From: Aquipuribacter sp051216895
Lineage (GTDB): Bacteria > Actinomycetota > Actinomycetes > Actinomycetales > JBBAYJ01
Reading direction: 5' to 3'
Assembly (NCBI RefSeq): GCF_051216895.1
Contig: NZ_JBPKAO010000002.1
Coordinates: 62,001-126,000, forward strand
Length of the DNA: 64,000 bases
The position numbers were made by a program, and so were the translations under genes. The notes under the pieces were generated by a model. It saw nothing but the letters and a program-made list of their open reading frames with translations, was not told the DNA's origin and did not search any database. Below, one piece after another: positions 9,087 through 18,490 of the stretch. Every line of letters begins with the position of its first letter. The first letter of the stretch is position 1.

Positions 9087-12000
9087 CAGCGCCCACCGGC
9101 CAGCAGGTCGGAGAACGCCATCACGAGGTCCGCCGGCGGGCGCCACGCGAACACGCCGGGGACGTGCCCGTCGTGGCCGAGCACGCCGGGACCGCTCATG
9201 CCCCTCAGGTAGAGGTACAGCACCCCGCCCAGGTGCGTGCCGGGCTCGTACCCCGGCCGGCGCCAGCGCAGGTACCGGTGCAGGGCGACGGCGTACAGCA
9301 GCGCCTGCAGCGGGTAGTGCGCCTCGGTCATCGACTCCTCGAGCGCGGCGGCGCGGTAGTGCCACGCGGTGAGCGGCTGGTCCCGGGGGGCGAGCCGGTT
9401 GGTCTTGTGGTCGACGACCAGGTACCGCTCGGACCCGGGTGGGCCGACCCGGACGATGGCGTCCACCGACCCGCTCAGGTAGCCGCGCAGGGAGGCCTCG
9501 CCGAGCTGGGCCAGCACGTCGGGGTAGCCCGAGGTCGGCCCCGCGGGCACGTGCTCGCGCCACAGCCCCACGAGGTCGCCGAGCAGCGCCGGCGCGGCGG
9601 CGGGGGTGTCGCCCCCGGCCAGCGGCAGCTCGAAGTCCAGCTCGGGCAGCAGGTCGGCCCGGGCGACGTCGCCGAAGGCCAGCCCGTCCGCCAGCGGGCC
9701 CAGCGGGGTGGCGACCGCCGTCGCGACGGCGCCGGTCAGCGCGGCGACGTCGGCGCCCTGCCCGCGGGTGAGCGCACCGACGAGGTCGGCGAGCGACCCG
9801 CTGCCGCCGGGGCCGTGGACGGCGGGGTCGTACCGTTCGAGCACCCCGTGGACCAGCGTGCCGAAGCCCGTCCCGCCGGGCAGGTCCTGCCAGGGCGACA
9901 CCACGTCGTGCAGGTGGGCGTCGGGGTCGCCGGGCGCAGGTCCACCGGTGACCGTGTCGTCGACGTCGGACTCGTCGTCCTTCTGCGTCACGTCCGCCTC
10001 GCGGCCGACGACACCCGGACCCGTGCCCCCGGGACCCGTGCCCCCGGCGGCCCCCGCACCGACCGCACCCGGCCCCGACCCGCCCGGCGCGTACGCCGCG
10101 TCGTGCGCGGCGGCGGTCAGCGCGCTGTAGGACGTCCGTCGCCAGCCCAGGTCCAGGCCTCGGTCGAACCGGGCCAGCTCGAGGCGGGGCGCGCCGGGGC
10201 GTGGCCCGGACCAGACCGGGACCGGCGCGACGGTGTCGCCGACCGGGACGGTCTGCACCGTCATGGCCCCGTCGCCGGCGCTCGCCCGGGCGTGGAACCG
10301 GGCGAGCGCGTCGGCGTCGGACGGCACGGGCAGCGTGAACGGCGCCACGGTCGACGGGTCGTCGTGGGCGAGCAACCGGTGCAGCGGCGAGGTGCCGGTG
10401 TTCGCGGTGGGCGCCCACCAGGTGATGACCTTGGACTGGGCGCGGGTGAGCGTCACGTAGGCCAGCCGGAGCTCCTCGTCGGCGTCCTCGCGCTGGTGGG
10501 CGCTGACGTGCGCCGCGAAGTCGCGTCCGCCGGGACCACCGACGTCGCGGGTGCGGACCCCGTGCTCGTCGTGGAAGCGCGGGTACGGCGGCTTCGGCGA
10601 CCAGTGGCTCCACAACGACGGCGCCAGCACGACCGGGAACTGAAGGCCCTTGCTCATGTGCGAGGTCAGCACCTGCACGGCGTCGGCGTCGGTCTCCAGC
10701 CGTCGGCTGCGTTCGACGCCGTCGCCGGTGGAGGTGCGGCGGCGGTGCAGCCACGACGACAGCGCCGTGAGACCCAGGTCCTCGGCCAGGGCGGCCTCGT
10801 GCAGCACCTCGGCGACGTGGCGCAGGTCGGTGAGCAGGCGTTCGCCGTCCGGCTGCGCCAGCAGCCGCTCCTGCAGGAGCAACCCGGCCGACACCGCCTC
10901 GAACAGGGCGGCCACACCCCGGTCGCCCAGCACCCGGACCCACTCCCGCAGCTGGAGCCCGAGCCGGTCGAGCGCGTCGTCGTCCCCGGCCAGGTGGGCG
11001 GCGTCCAGGCCCACCAACCGGCCGAGCCCGAGGGTGCGGACCCGTGACGTGCGGTGCGGCTGCTCCAGCGCCTCCAGCAGCCGCTGCCACTCGCTCGCGG
11101 CGGGGGTGTCGAACACGCTGGTGCGACCCGACACGACCGCCGGCACCCCGGCGGCGCGCAGCCTGGCCTGGATCGCGACGGCCTCGCTGTTGAGGCGGAC
11201 GATCACCGCGATGTCACCGGGGTGCAGCGGCCGGGGCCCGCCCGCGGTGGCCGCGTCGCCGCGAGGCCGCACCACCACGTCGCCGTCCAGCAGGGCGACC
11301 ACCTGACGCGCGCAGTCCTCGCGGACGGTCGCCCGGGCGTCGGCGGCGGACACCAGGTCCGAGCGGTTGAGGGCGTGCCCCTCGCGCGGCACCACCCGCA
11401 GCTCGACCGGCGCGCCCACGTCGACCATCCGTCCGCGGTGCGCCGGGGTCACGGGGCGGACCCGGATCCGCTCGTCCCCCAGCGCCGCGCCGCCCAGCAG
11501 CGCAGACAGCCCGGTGAGGACGCCGGGGTCGGAACGGTGGTTGAACGGCAGGCTCGCCCGGCCGGCCGCGTCGTGCCGGGCCTGCAGGTAGGCGTGGACG
11601 TCCGCCCCCCGGAACCCGTAGACGGCCTGCTTGGGGTCGCCGACGAGCACCAGGGTGGCGTGGTGGTGGAACGCGGTGCGCAGGATGCGCCACTGCGCGG
11701 GGTCGGTGTCCTGGAACTCGTCGACCAGCACGACGCGGAACCGGGCCCGCATCCGGGTCGCGGCGACCACGGCGGTGTCGGGGTCCTGCAGCGCGGCGTC
11801 CAGCCGGGTGACCATGTCGTCGTAGTCCAGCAGCCGGCCCCGCCGCTTGCGCCGGTCGACCTCCTGGCGCACCGCCAGGGCCACCCGCGCCCGCAGCCGC
11901 GCCGCCGGGTCGTCGGTGTCCTCGAGCCGCGGGACCAGAGGGGTCGTCGGGTCGGCCGCCGCGACCCGGGCCAGCTCGCGGAACTGCTCGGGCGTCAGGT

Positions 12001-12508
12001 CCGCGGGCGCCGCACCGGGATGGCCCCACTTGCGCACGTAGAGGTCGTCGGCGACCTCGCCCACCAGGTCGGAGGGGTCCTCGACCAGGACGGCGTCCCG
12101 GTCGTGGTCCGCGGCCGTGCCCAGCTCGGTGAGCATGGCGTGGCAGAACGCGTGCGTGGTCGTCACGGTCGCCCCGTCGAAGTCCGCCAGCGCGCGGTCG
12201 AGCCGCTCGCGGACGGGCCCCGGTGCGGCGGCGTCCCGGTCGGTCACCAGCCGGTCGCGGACCCGTTCGCGCAGCTCCCGGGTCGCGTCGCGGCTGAAGC
12301 TGATGACCAGCAGCTGGTCCATCGGGACGGGACGGGGCGGTCCGCCGTCCCCGGGGTCGAGGCCCTCGCTGACGTACCGGGACACGAGCCGGGCGATCGT
12401 GTACGTCTTGCCGGTCCCGGCGCTCGCCTCCAGCACGCTCGTGCCGATCGGCAGCGGGCCGTCGAGGTCGAAGGGGAGCGGCTCCGGCTCCGGCTGGTCG
12501 CCGCTCAC
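9086..12508 (-). CDS. recB: Exodeoxyribonuclease V beta subunit RecB
   Basis: 1140 residues. RecB is the 3'-5' UvrD-like helicase plus the single nuclease of RecBCD. Walker A is LEASAGTGKTYTIARL near residue 30; Walker B is VLVDEFQDTDPAQWRIL; helicase motifs continue with SFNHR-like and LTSHMSKGLQFPVV segments and YVTLTRAQSKV. The C-terminal RecB nuclease domain carries the active-site motif YLVVDHKTNRL (Asp and Lys). Roughly 60 Gly/Pro-rich residues just before it (SGPGAVGAGAAGG region) look like a flexible linker. I chose GTG at 12508 because it overlaps the recC stop as GTGA; a longer frame to 12547 adds a basic unmatched stretch. Confidence 0.95.
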   Translation of the reverse strand: MSGDQPEPEPLPFDLDGPLPIGTSVLEASAGTGKTYTIARLVSRYVSEGLDPGDGGPPRPVPMDQLLVISFSRDATRELRERVRDRLVTDRDAAAPGPVRERLDRALADFDGATVTTTHAFCHAMLTELGTAADHDRDAVLVEDPSDLVGEVADDLYVRKWGHPGAAPADLTPEQFRELARVAAADPTTPLVPRLEDTDDPAARLRARVALAVRQEVDRRKRRGRLLDYDDMVTRLDAALQDPDTAVVAATRMRARFRVVLVDEFQDTDPAQWRILRTAFHHHATLVLVGDPKQAVYGFRGADVHAYLQARHDAAGRASLPFNHRSDPGVLTGLSALLGGAALGDERIRVRPVTPAHRGRMVDVGAPVELRVVPREGHALNRSDLVSAADARATVREDCARQVVALLDGDVVVRPRGDAATAGGPRPLHPGDIAVIVRLNSEAVAIQARLRAAGVPAVVSGRTSVFDTPAASEWQRLLEALEQPHRTSRVRTLGLGRLVGLDAAHLAGDDDALDRLGLQLREWVRVLGDRGVAALFEAVSAGLLLQERLLAQPDGERLLTDLRHVAEVLHEAALAEDLGLTALSSWLHRRRTSTGDGVERSRRLETDADAVQVLTSHMSKGLQFPVVLAPSLWSHWSPKPPYPRFHDEHGVRTRDVGGPGGRDFAAHVSAHQREDADEELRLAYVTLTRAQSKVITWWAPTANTGTSPLHRLLAHDDPSTVAPFTLPVPSDADALARFHARASAGDGAMTVQTVPVGDTVAPVPVWSGPRPGAPRLELARFDRGLDLGWRRTSYSALTAAAHDAAYAPGGSGPGAVGAGAAGGTGPGGTGPGVVGREADVTQKDDESDVDDTVTGGPAPGDPDAHLHDVVSPWQDLPGGTGFGTLVHGVLERYDPAVHGPGGSGSLADLVGALTRGQGADVAALTGAVATAVATPLGPLADGLAFGDVARADLLPELDFELPLAGGDTPAAAPALLGDLVGLWREHVPAGPTSGYPDVLAQLGEASLRGYLSGSVDAIVRVGPPGSERYLVVDHKTNRLAPRDQPLTAWHYRAAALEESMTEAHYPLQALLYAVALHRYLRWRRPGYEPGTHLGGVLYLYLRGMSGPGVLGHDGHVPGVFAWRPPADLVMAFSDLLAGGR

Positions 12509-15500
12509 GGGGTGTCCACCGCCTCGTGCTCGAGCAGGGGCGCCCACAGCCGCCGGGCCAGCACGCCGAACCGGTCGCCCTCCTCGTCGCCGCCGCGGCC
12601 GCCCACCAGGTCGGCGGCGGTGGCCCGTTCCCGGAGCAGGTCCTGCAGGGTGGGCGGGGTGCCGCCGTGCAGCAGGACGTGCTCGGCGTCGGACTGCTCA
12701 CCGGGGAACCGGCCGTCGGTCCACGTCTGCGCCGCGGCCTGGCGCGCGCTGTGCGGTCGCCGCCCCCGGGCCCGCTGGGCCGCGTACGCCTCGGCCGTCC
12801 TGCACGGCAGCGGCAAGGGTGAGGCGAGCCCGGACCGGTGGAGGGCCACCAGGTCCCGCAGGAGCGTCACGGCCCGGTCCGCCGGTACCGGGCCCAGCGT
12901 GCTGCGGACGCACGCGTCCTTGTCCCGGCCGGCGCCGCGACCCAGCACGACCGCCTGCCACGCCCGGTCGGGACGTGACGCGGCGAGGGCCAGCAGCTGG
13001 ACCCACGCCGTCAGCCGGTGCTTGGGCCCCAGCGAGGAGTAGTGCACCGAGACGAGCCGGTCCCCGCGCAACCCCGAGACGGTGCCGTTCAGCCGGGTGT
13101 CGTCGCCCAGGTCGACCCCGACGTCGGCAGCCTCCGGGTCCAGGACCAGCAGCCCCGCCGCGGCGTGGGCGACGGTGTCGACCCGGGGGCCGACCGTGCG
13201 CAGCACCTCGTCGCCGAGCGGACCGGGCGGCAGCAGGCCGCGACCGCGCTCGAGCGTGGCGCAGCGTCGGGGGTCGAGGCCGGCGAGCCGGTCGCGCAGC
13301 ATCCGGTCACCGACCTGCCACACCTGCAGGGCGTCCAGGCCGACCGGCAGCGCGTCGTCCGGGTCGTCGTCGCGTGCCCCGAGGCCGATCTGCAGCCGCT
13401 GTCGCAGGAACGCCTTGGCCGGGTGCACGAGCATGCGGACGAGGTCGTCGACCGCCACGTCGGTGTCGGGCGGGGCGCCCAGCGCCCGACCCATCAGCGG
13501 GGCCGGCTCGTGCCGCTCCCCGAGCGCGGCCGCGGCCCCGGCGTGCGCGCGGGGGTCGAAGCTGAACGGGCCGGGCCGGCCCAGGGCCCCGGCCGCGAAG
13601 CTGCGGGGGTCGAACGGCTGCAGCGGGTGGTGGGTGGTGACCGCGTCCCGGACCCGTCCGCCCGGCACCGCGCAGGTCCGGTCGACGGCGTCGAGCAGCT
13701 CGCCCAGCGGGACGGCCGGGGGGACGGGTGCCCCCGTGCGCTCGTCGGCGCCGGTGTAAGTGATGACCAGGTGCTCCCCGGCCGCGCAGACGGCGTCCAG
13801 CAGGAGCTGTCGGTCCTCGCTGCGCGGGTCGCGGTCGCCGACCTCGGGGTCGCGGGCCAGCAGGTCGTCGCCGTCGCGCACCGTCTGGCGCGGGAACGAC
13901 CCGTCGTCCAGACCGAGCAGCACCACCACCCGGTGGGGGACCGAGCGCATCGGCACGAGCGTGCAGACCGTGAGGGCGCCGGTGCGGAACCCGGCCCGGG
14001 TGGGACGACCCTCGAGGGCACCCCGCAGGACGGGCCGCAGCTCGGCGAGCGACAGCGTCGAGGACCCGGTGGCCCCGGTCGCCCGGCCCGTCCCGCCCCC
14101 CGCGGCCGGCTCGGCCACGTCCACCTCGACCAGGGCCTCCTGCAGCACCTCCCGCAGCTGGATCTCCTGCCAGGCGCCGGCCGGCTCGTGCGCGGCCAGG
14201 CGCAGCACGGCCTGCTCGAGCCGGACGGCCCAGCCCTCGGCGTCGTGGTCACCGGCCAGGTCCGCGTGGGCGGTGTCGAGGCGGTCCAGCAGCTCGGCGA
14301 AGCGACCCGCGAGGTCGATGTCGCTGGAGTCCACGTCGTCCAGCGGCACCAGGTCGGCCACCGTCGCCGCGCCGGCCCCGTGCCCGGGGTCCACCGTCGC
14401 GCCGAGCAGGATCCGGTCGATCCCGCGCCGCCACGTGCCGTCCGGGACGGCTTGCAGCTGCCAGTCCGCGCGGTGCGCGTCGTGCAGGCCCCACCGCGTG
14501 CCGGAGGCCTGCACCCAGTCCCGCAGCCGCTCCAGGTCGTCGTCGTCCAGGCCGAAGCGCCGGGCCACCGCCGGGTGCCCGGCCAGGTCGAGCACCTCGG
14601 TGGCGCTCAGGCGGGCCGAGCCGAGGTCGAGCAGCCGGTCGAGCACCGCGAGCAGGGGGTTGGCCTGGTGCAGCGCGCGGTCGGCGATGCGGACCCGCAG
14701 CCGGGCGGCCGGGTGGGCGTCGGCGCAGGGGAGCTCGTCGCCGCGGGTGGCGAAGGTGGCCGCGAGCAGCGGCGCGAAGGTCTCGACGTCGGGGCACATG
14801 ACGAGCACGTCACGCGGTTCCAGGGTCGGGTCGTCCGCGAGCAGACCCATGACCACCTCGCGGAGCACCTCGACCTGCCGGGTGCGCCCGTGGCAGGCGT
14901 GCACCTGCAGGCTGCGGTCGCCCGACGCCAGCGGCGGCGGGTGCTCGGGGACGCGGTCGTGGGCCAGGTCGTCGACCAGTCGGGACAGCAAGGTGGCCCC
15001 CGCGGCCGGCCGGCCGGCCGGTCCGGCCGGGTGGGCGTCGCCGGCGCCGGGGTCCAGGTGGACGGTGCGGTGCTCCGGGGCGTGCCGGCGCAGCAGCTGC
15101 TGCAGCTCGCGCACGTCGCGGGACAGGGAACGCAGCAGCGGGTTGGCCAGGGCGGCACCGACGGTGTCGTCGGCCCGGCGCCGGACGGGCTCGACCGCGG
15201 CGACCGCCCGCCACAGCGCGGGAGAGGCGTGGTGCAGCCACAGGTGCACGTCGCGGTGCTCCGCCAGCGCCGCGAGCAGCTCGATGTCCGCGCGGGACAA
15301 CCGGCTGGCACCGAAGACCGACACCCGGTCGGGGGCGTCGATGCGGGTGGGGTCCGTCCGGACCGCGGCCAGGACGTCGGCCTGCAGGTCCACCGGCGAC
15401 GTCCCGCCGAGGCGCTCGCGCACCGCGTTCCACAGCAGCATCTGCCACTGCTCGTACTCGCCCAGGCCGGTGCCGTCGGGCAGGACGGCGCGGTCGGCCG

Positions 15501-16038
15501 CCCACCGGGCCAGCAAGTCCGGACGGTTGCGGGCGTAGGAGTGGAAGAGCCGGGCCACGTCGCGCGCCAGGCTCAGCCGCCGACCGGTGCCGTGCGCCGC
15601 GGACGGCACGCCGTCGCGGTACAGGTGCCGGCGCAGGACCCGGCACCAGTCCTCGGTGATGACGTCGTCCAGGACCTGCAGCACGGGCCACGTCAACGGC
15701 TCCGGCGTCCACCGCTGCAGGGCGGCGGCCTGCGCAGGGGCGACCGTGGCCGTGGCGTCGGCCAGCAGGCGCTGGGGGGAGGGGAAGCGGACGTTGGCGC
15801 ACACCCCGTCCGGACCGAGGCCTCGCGACTCCGTCCCGGTCGACGAACCGACCCCCGCGCCCCCGCTGGTGCCCAACCGGTGCGACAGCCGCTGCGCGAG
15901 CCAGCGCTCCACGCCCCGGGCGGGCACCGCGACGACCTCGGCCGCGAACGGGTCGGCCAGGGGGGAGGACAGCAGGTCGGCGAGCCCGTCGGCCAGGGCG
16001 GTGGCGCGCTCGGCCCGGTGGACGGTCAGCACGCGCAC
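12505..16038 (-). CDS. recC: Exodeoxyribonuclease V gamma subunit RecC
   Basis: 1177 residues, GTG start preceded by GAGGGGG. RecC is the helicase-like, catalytically dead subunit that splits the duplex and scans for the regulatory octamer. The start MRVLTVHRAERATALADGLA and segments such as VPARGVERWLAQRLSHRLG, DVLVMCPDVETFAPLLAATF, VHACHGRTRQVEVL and VVVLLGLDDGSFPR are typical RecC. It is first of three overlapping genes and sets the operon order recC-recB-recD, usual for actinomycetes. A TAGCGT box (minus strand, 16082-16087) would give a leader of about 40 bases. The frame is intact, and a long open frame on the opposite strand is a GC-driven shadow. Confidence 0.94.
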   Translation of the reverse strand: MRVLTVHRAERATALADGLADLLSSPLADPFAAEVVAVPARGVERWLAQRLSHRLGTSGGAGVGSSTGTESRGLGPDGVCANVRFPSPQRLLADATATVAPAQAAALQRWTPEPLTWPVLQVLDDVITEDWCRVLRRHLYRDGVPSAAHGTGRRLSLARDVARLFHSYARNRPDLLARWAADRAVLPDGTGLGEYEQWQMLLWNAVRERLGGTSPVDLQADVLAAVRTDPTRIDAPDRVSVFGASRLSRADIELLAALAEHRDVHLWLHHASPALWRAVAAVEPVRRRADDTVGAALANPLLRSLSRDVRELQQLLRRHAPEHRTVHLDPGAGDAHPAGPAGRPAAGATLLSRLVDDLAHDRVPEHPPPLASGDRSLQVHACHGRTRQVEVLREVVMGLLADDPTLEPRDVLVMCPDVETFAPLLAATFATRGDELPCADAHPAARLRVRIADRALHQANPLLAVLDRLLDLGSARLSATEVLDLAGHPAVARRFGLDDDDLERLRDWVQASGTRWGLHDAHRADWQLQAVPDGTWRRGIDRILLGATVDPGHGAGAATVADLVPLDDVDSSDIDLAGRFAELLDRLDTAHADLAGDHDAEGWAVRLEQAVLRLAAHEPAGAWQEIQLREVLQEALVEVDVAEPAAGGGTGRATGATGSSTLSLAELRPVLRGALEGRPTRAGFRTGALTVCTLVPMRSVPHRVVVLLGLDDGSFPRQTVRDGDDLLARDPEVGDRDPRSEDRQLLLDAVCAAGEHLVITYTGADERTGAPVPPAVPLGELLDAVDRTCAVPGGRVRDAVTTHHPLQPFDPRSFAAGALGRPGPFSFDPRAHAGAAAALGERHEPAPLMGRALGAPPDTDVAVDDLVRMLVHPAKAFLRQRLQIGLGARDDDPDDALPVGLDALQVWQVGDRMLRDRLAGLDPRRCATLERGRGLLPPGPLGDEVLRTVGPRVDTVAHAAAGLLVLDPEAADVGVDLGDDTRLNGTVSGLRGDRLVSVHYSSLGPKHRLTAWVQLLALAASRPDRAWQAVVLGRGAGRDKDACVRSTLGPVPADRAVTLLRDLVALHRSGLASPLPLPCRTAEAYAAQRARGRRPHSARQAAAQTWTDGRFPGEQSDAEHVLLHGGTPPTLQDLLRERATAADLVGGRGGDEEGDRFGVLARRLWAPLLEHEAVDTP

Positions 16039-16081
16039 CCCCTCGTCGACGTGCCGTCCCGGTCGGGGGGCAACGCGTGCA

Positions 16082-16087
16082 CGCTAG
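16082..16087 (-). promoter_or_regulatory. Candidate -10 box of the recCBD operon
   Basis: TAGCGT on the minus strand about 43 bases before the recC GTG. The implied short leader contains the GAGGGGG ribosome site. Confidence 0.4.
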
Positions 16088-16143
16088 CGAGTACCCGGGA
16101 CGCAACCGGACGGCGCACGGGCTGGCTGTGGACACCGCCGTGC

Positions 16144-16164
16144 GCCGGCCGGGCGGCGGCCGGC
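16144..16164 (-). terminator. Hairpin after the oxidoreductase gene
   Basis: An 8-base stem (16144-16151 with 16157-16164) in the GC-only stretch just after the minus-strand stop at 16180. It is plausible but lies in low-complexity CCGG-rich sequence. Confidence 0.4.
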
Positions 16165-16179
16165 CGGCCGGGGGGCGGG

Positions 16180-17112
16180 TCAGGCGATCGTGACGACGAC
16201 CTTGCCGCGGCCGTGGCCCTGGGCCGACAGGTCGTGGGCCGCTGCGACCTCGTCCAGGCCGAACGTGCGGGAGACCTCGACCTGGACCGAGCCGTCGGCG
16301 ACGAGGCCCGCCAGGGTGGCCAGCTGGGCGCTGTCGGGCCGGACGAAGACGTACCGGCCGCCGCGCTCGAGGACGGGCGCGCCGTCGGTCACGGTGACGA
16401 CGCGGGCGGGGTCGGCGACCAGCTCGAAGGACACCGCGACCGCCTCGTCCCCGCCGACGAAGTCCAGGGCCGCGGTGACGGGCGAACCGTCCAGGAGGGC
16501 CCTGACCCGGTCCGCCAGACCGTCACCGTAGGTGACCGGCTCTGCGCCGATCGAGCGAAGGTATTCGTGGTTGCCCTCGCTCGCCGTGCCCACCACGCGA
16601 GCCCCTCGCAGCCGGGCCAGCTGGACCGCGAAGGCACCCACGCCACCGGCCGCCGCGTGCACCAGGACGGTGTCGTCGGCGCCGACGCCGGCGGCCTCGA
16701 CCGCCTGCAGGGCGGTGAGCCCGACGAGCGGGATGGCGGCCGCGACGGTCAGGTCGACGCCGTCCGGCAGCGGGGCGAGGTGACGCTCGGCGACGCGGAC
16801 CAGCTCTGCGGTGGTGCCGTGCTGGACGTGGTCCTTGCGGGCGTACCCGAGGACCCGGTCACCCACGGCGTAGGATGTCACCGCAGGTCCGACGGCCTCG
16901 ACCGTCCCGGCGACGTCCCAGCCGGGCACGATCGGGAAGCCCGAGGGGAAGGCGCCGTCCAGGTACCCGGCGCGGATCTTCCAGTCCACGGGGTTGACGC
17001 CCGCGGCCGCGACGCGCACCACGAGGTCGTCCGGACCGGTCACGGGGTCGGGCAGGTCGCCGACCTGCAGGACGTGGGAGTCGCCGTACTCGCTGTAGAA
17101 GACTGCTCGCAT
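16180..17112 (-). CDS. Zinc-free NADPH:quinone oxidoreductase (MDR family)
   Basis: 310 residues. Medium-chain dehydrogenase/reductase of the quinone oxidoreductase type, transferring hydride from NADPH to quinones or enones. The catalytic domain opens with MRAVFYSEYGDSHVLQV and has AAAGVNPVDWKIRAGY and PGWDVAGTV; the Rossmann motif is VLVHAAAGGVGAFAVQLA around residue 150. The structural and catalytic zinc cysteines of alcohol dehydrogenases are absent. The ATG at 17112 is the family-consistent start; in-frame codons up to 17232 add an unrelated basic stretch. It is divergent from the secreted beta-solenoid gene across 194 bases. The substrate is open. Confidence 0.9.
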   Translation of the reverse strand: MRAVFYSEYGDSHVLQVGDLPDPVTGPDDLVVRVAAAGVNPVDWKIRAGYLDGAFPSGFPIVPGWDVAGTVEAVGPAVTSYAVGDRVLGYARKDHVQHGTTAELVRVAERHLAPLPDGVDLTVAAAIPLVGLTALQAVEAAGVGADDTVLVHAAAGGVGAFAVQLARLRGARVVGTASEGNHEYLRSIGAEPVTYGDGLADRVRALLDGSPVTAALDFVGGDEAVAVSFELVADPARVVTVTDGAPVLERGGRYVFVRPDSAQLATLAGLVADGSVQVEVSRTFGLDEVAAAHDLSAQGHGRGKVVVTIA

Positions 17113-17306
17113 ACGGGGTCCAGCCGCCGCCGCCCCGGGGATATTCCGGGTCCGTCCTGGCCCGATTGCTCCCCATAAGCGCCGCGAAGTCACCGAGCGT
17201 TCACCCATCAGTTTCCGACCGATCGTCCGCAAACCCTTGACCTCGGACGGAGTAACCGGACAAGGTTCGGAACGTCTTACCCATCCTGCTTCGAAGGGGT
17301 CCCGAA
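17113..17306. promoter_or_regulatory. Divergent promoter region
   Basis: 194 bases between the quinone oxidoreductase and the beta-solenoid gene, less GC-rich than its surroundings. TTGACC at 17236-17241 is a possible -35 element for the plus-strand gene, with ACAAGG 17 bases on. GAATAT near 17140-17145 could serve the minus-strand gene. Neither is a strong match. Confidence 0.3.
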
Positions 17307-18326
17307 GTGTCCTTGAAGAAGGTCGCCCTCCTGGCGTCCGCAGCCCTTGCTGCCAGCTCCGTCATCCTCGTCGTGCAGCCCGCCTCCGGCGCGCTGCAGA
17401 CCCGTTGCACCGGCGTCGCCGGTGCCGTCTCGGTCCCGGGCAACCTCGTTGTCCCGCGTGACCGCTCCTGCACCCTCGAGGGCACCACCGTCCTCGGCAA
17501 CGTCATCGTCGCGCCCGGCGCCGACCTGCTGACCGATGGCGCCACCATCAACGGCAACCTGACCGTCCAGCTGGACGGCTACGCCGACGTCATCGACACC
17601 GAGGTCGGTGGCGCGGTCAACGGTCGCAGCCAGTTCGGCGTCTTCGTCGAGGAGTCGTCGGTCGGCAGCATCGACCAGCGCAACCCGCAGGCCAGCGAGT
17701 TCGCGCCGTTCATCTACACCTTCTCCTCCGACGTCGAGGGCACCGTCGTCTCCCGCGCAGGCGAGCTGCTGCTCGAATCCTCGGTCATCACCGGTGACGT
17801 GACCAGCGTCGACGGCGAGTACACCGACATCGTCGACTCGGTCCTCAACAACCGCCTCACGGTGCGCAACAACGCCCTGGGTTCCGTGGTCTGCGAGTCC
17901 GAGATCTACGGCGACACCCTGTACGCCAACAACGGTTCCACCCTGCAGATCGGTGGCAGCGGTGACACGGGTCCGTGCACCGGCGCCAGCTACTGGGGCG
18001 GCAACGTCACGTTCAACGACAACACCGCCGACGTGACCGGGTTCGTCCTGGCCAACAACATCGTCCGCGGCAACCTGGCCGGCACCGGCAACGACCCGGC
18101 CGCCACGCTGGGCGAGGGCAACCGCGTCCGCGGCAACCTCACGCTGGAGATCGCGGCGGACGCCGAGGGTGCTTCGGCTCCCGAGATGTCGCGCATGATG
18201 GTTCAGGAGGAGGCCTCCGTGGCCGTCGCCGAGGACCGCAGCGCGGAGCTCCAGGCCAAGATCGACGCCCGTCGTGGGGCGGCCGAGAAGGCTGCCGAGG
18301 CCAACAAGGGCCCGGCCCTCAGCTGA
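17307..18326 (+). CDS. Secreted beta-solenoid-like protein, function unknown
   Basis: 339 residues, GTG start with GAAGGGG a few bases before it. A signal peptide (VALLASAALAASSVILVVQ, cleaved near ASG) is followed by about 240 residues of short repeats of the type GNVIVAPGADL, INGNLTVQLDG, GGAVNG and RGNLTLEIA: an x-G-(N)-hydrophobic rhythm of strands and turns as in parallel beta-helix or polymer-forming bactofilin-like folds. Two possible disulphide pairs exist (Cys near residues 34 and 55; near 191 and 221). The last 50 residues are a charged Ala/Glu/Arg helix (EDRSAELQAKIDARRGAAEK) without membrane anchor or sorting signal. Codon use is slightly less GC-biased than its neighbours. I do not recognise a characterised family; a surface or matrix structural role is a guess. 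Confidence 0.8.
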   Translation: MSLKKVALLASAALAASSVILVVQPASGALQTRCTGVAGAVSVPGNLVVPRDRSCTLEGTTVLGNVIVAPGADLLTDGATINGNLTVQLDGYADVIDTEVGGAVNGRSQFGVFVEESSVGSIDQRNPQASEFAPFIYTFSSDVEGTVVSRAGELLLESSVITGDVTSVDGEYTDIVDSVLNNRLTVRNNALGSVVCESEIYGDTLYANNGSTLQIGGSGDTGPCTGASYWGGNVTFNDNTADVTGFVLANNIVRGNLAGTGNDPAATLGEGNRVRGNLTLEIAADAEGASAPEMSRMMVQEEASVAVAEDRSAELQAKIDARRGAAEKAAEANKGPALS

Positions 18327-18341
18327 TCACCTGATCAGCGG

Positions 18342-18406
18342 CACCACCTGAACCACCGCACCACCTGAACCACCGCACCACCTGAACCACCGCACCACCT
18401 GAACCA
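18342..18406 (+). repeat. 17-base tandem repeat, 3.8 copies
   Basis: Unit caccacctgaaccaccg, three identical copies from 18342 and a fourth cut after 14 bases. It starts 15 bases after the beta-solenoid stop and ends just before the terminator stem, so it would lie in the mRNA 3' end. Confidence 0.9.
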
Positions 18407-18410
18407 GACG

Positions 18411-18444
18411 AAGGGCGGTCCGACCTCACGGTCGGGCCGCCCTT
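18411..18444. terminator. Bidirectional hairpin terminator
   Basis: A 15-base stem with one G-U pair and a tcac loop, between the convergent beta-solenoid gene and the 55-residue gene. Confidence 0.8.
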
Positions 18445-18490
18445 CGGCGTCGTGCGGGCGGCTCGTCGGGGACGCCCGACGACGAGCCGG

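Noticed and set aside
9087..11090. In-frame extension of recD upstream on the minus strand to about 11090
   Set aside because: The extension lies in another frame over recB. RecD homology begins at the ATG at 9086, which overlaps the recB stop.
9164..13042. Large plus-strand open frames opposite recB and recC
   Set aside because: These are composition-driven shadows, without domain signatures, ribosome sites or promoter boxes at their starts.
13018..17178. Very long open frame on the plus strand opposite recC and the quinone oxidoreductase
   Set aside because: It is antisense to genes with clear protein families. Its translation is Gly/Arg/Pro/Val-rich, as expected when codons of a high-GC gene are read in reverse; no motif is recognisable.
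18342..18406. CRISPR array
   Set aside because: The 17-base units are directly contiguous with no spacers; simple tandem repeat.
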